Source: a virus
Direction: 5' to 3' (one strand)
Length of the DNA stretch: 64,000 nucleotides
IMG/VR virus record: IMGVR_UViG_3300009151_000041
Span: 1 to 64,000 of that record
Shown here: in pieces, positions 63,712 to 64,000 of the stretch
Layout: each line of letters begins with the position of its first letter
Numbering within the stretch: the first letter of the stretch is position 1
Notes under the pieces: model-generated
What the model was told of the DNA's origin: nothing
The model's input: the letters and a program-made list of their open reading frames with translations, nothing else
The model's database searches: none
Translations under genes and position numbers: made by a program

Positions 63712-63939
63712 TTACAACCAAAGTTTTACCACCAAGCCGGTGGTGTAAATCACTAATACTATGGCATTAACTGCTATCAAACTGGCTTCACGCCACATGA
63801 TGCTGACTACAAGCCACAGCACCGTTCCAATGTTTAGCAAGATTGGACCCAAAGGATAGATGTTGAGTGACGTACAAAGTGCCCCTGCACAGATTACTGT
63901 GGTGGCAGCCCACTTGATGTACCAATCTAATTTCTTCAT
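63712..63939 (-). CDS. Three-TM small membrane protein, predicted leaderless
   Basis: 75 aa, three hydrophobic segments ('AATTVICAGALCTSLNIYP', 'ILLNIGTVLWLVVSIMW', 'AVNAIVLVIYTTGLVVKLW'). Similar tiny 3-TM proteins are common in T4-like phages, function unknown. The ATG is exactly six bases after TATAAT, with no Shine-Dalgarno. Confidence 0.75.
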   Translation of the reverse strand: MKKLDWYIKWAATTVICAGALCTSLNIYPLGPILLNIGTVLWLVVSIMWREASLIAVNAIVLVIYTTGLVVKLWL

Positions 63940-63945
63940 AGACTA

Positions 63946-63974
63946 ATTATAACAGTTTGGGAATTATTGGTCAA
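63946..63974 (-). promoter_or_regulatory. Early promoter TTGACC-N17-TATAAT
   Basis: -35 63974-63969, -10 63951-63946. The rightmost member of the early promoter family in the window. Confidence 0.88.
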
Positions 63975-64000
63975 CCAACCATTATCTATTAGTAGAAACC

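Noticed and set aside
1-64000. Insertion sequences, integrase or attachment sites
   Set aside because: No transposase, integrase or flanking terminal repeats were found. The accessory genes show no mobile-element borders.

Overview
The window looks like a 64 kb piece of a large tailed phage of the T4 superfamily (myovirus-like), not a bacterial chromosome. The evidence is a T4-type clamp-loader ATPase (gp44-like), a gp31/GroES-like co-chaperonin, PhoH, tail fibre genes kilobases long, T4-type late promoter boxes (TAAATA core) before structural genes, and dense one-strand gene packing with 1-4 base start/stop overlaps. The host is probably a betaproteobacterium of the Burkholderiales (inference). 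Two genes encode Bug/TctC periplasmic solute receptors, a family hugely expanded in that order, and a small secreted Lys/Ala/Pro-rich protein resembles betaproteobacterial exported proteins. Terminase, capsid, portal and the main DNA polymerase are not in this window.

Layout. 1-8.3 kb (minus strand): an adhesin array of six genes sharing a short N-terminal tag (LamG-like, Hint-domain, Asp-box propeller and three glycine-rich proteins), interleaved with lysis genes (GH19 endolysin, o-spanin-like and i-spanin-like proteins). 8.3-16 kb: accessory enzymes, namely a kinase/nucleotidyltransferase fusion, a P-loop protein, TctC receptor 1, a methyltransferase, an SGNH hydrolase, a radical SAM enzyme and PhoH. 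16-20.6 kb: HAD phosphatase, ACP-like protein, clamp loader, co-chaperonin and a DnaE-like fragment. 20.7-37.7 kb: giant fibre and tail proteins, with a strand switch between two divergent late promoters near 34.0 kb. 37.7-45.5 kb: an auxiliary block with TctC receptor 2, a PP-loop enzyme, IF-1, superoxide dismutase, an A-type Fe-S carrier, the SleB hydrolase, NAD synthetase and a second radical SAM enzyme. 45.5-59.5 kb and 61.6-64 kb (minus strand): many small genes typical of early phage regions, plus a BI-1 membrane protein, a D-Ala-D-Ala peptidase, a ParB-like protein and a metallophosphoesterase. 59.7-61.6 kb is a small plus-strand island.

Regulation is unusually legible. Thirteen minus-strand promoters fit TTGAC(A/C/T)-N17-TATAAT or a one-base variant. 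Most have the same 'GGTTGACCAATAATT' start and an extended -10, and they precede the small-gene units. In four cases the ATG lies exactly six bases after the -10 box, which predicts leaderless mRNAs. Structural genes instead carry (C/G)(A/T)TAAATA(C/T), mostly about 19-20 bases before the start codon, the hallmark of a gp55-like late sigma factor. Rho-independent terminators separate units at 37.7, 47.7, 50.6, 59.2, 60.1, 61.6 and 61.95 kb.

The auxiliary genes suggest support of host physiology during infection: NAD+ supply (NadE plus an NMNAT-like domain), oxidative stress and Fe-S repair (SOD, A-type carrier), translation (IF-1), nutrient capture (TctC receptors), membrane protease control (BI-1/YccA-like) and cell-wall remodelling (four wall-active enzymes or spanins). 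Functions are inferred from motifs read by eye. No database search was possible. No stretch longer than 300 bases lacks a gene. Seven genes below are too short for usual ORF cut-offs or needed re-chosen starts.
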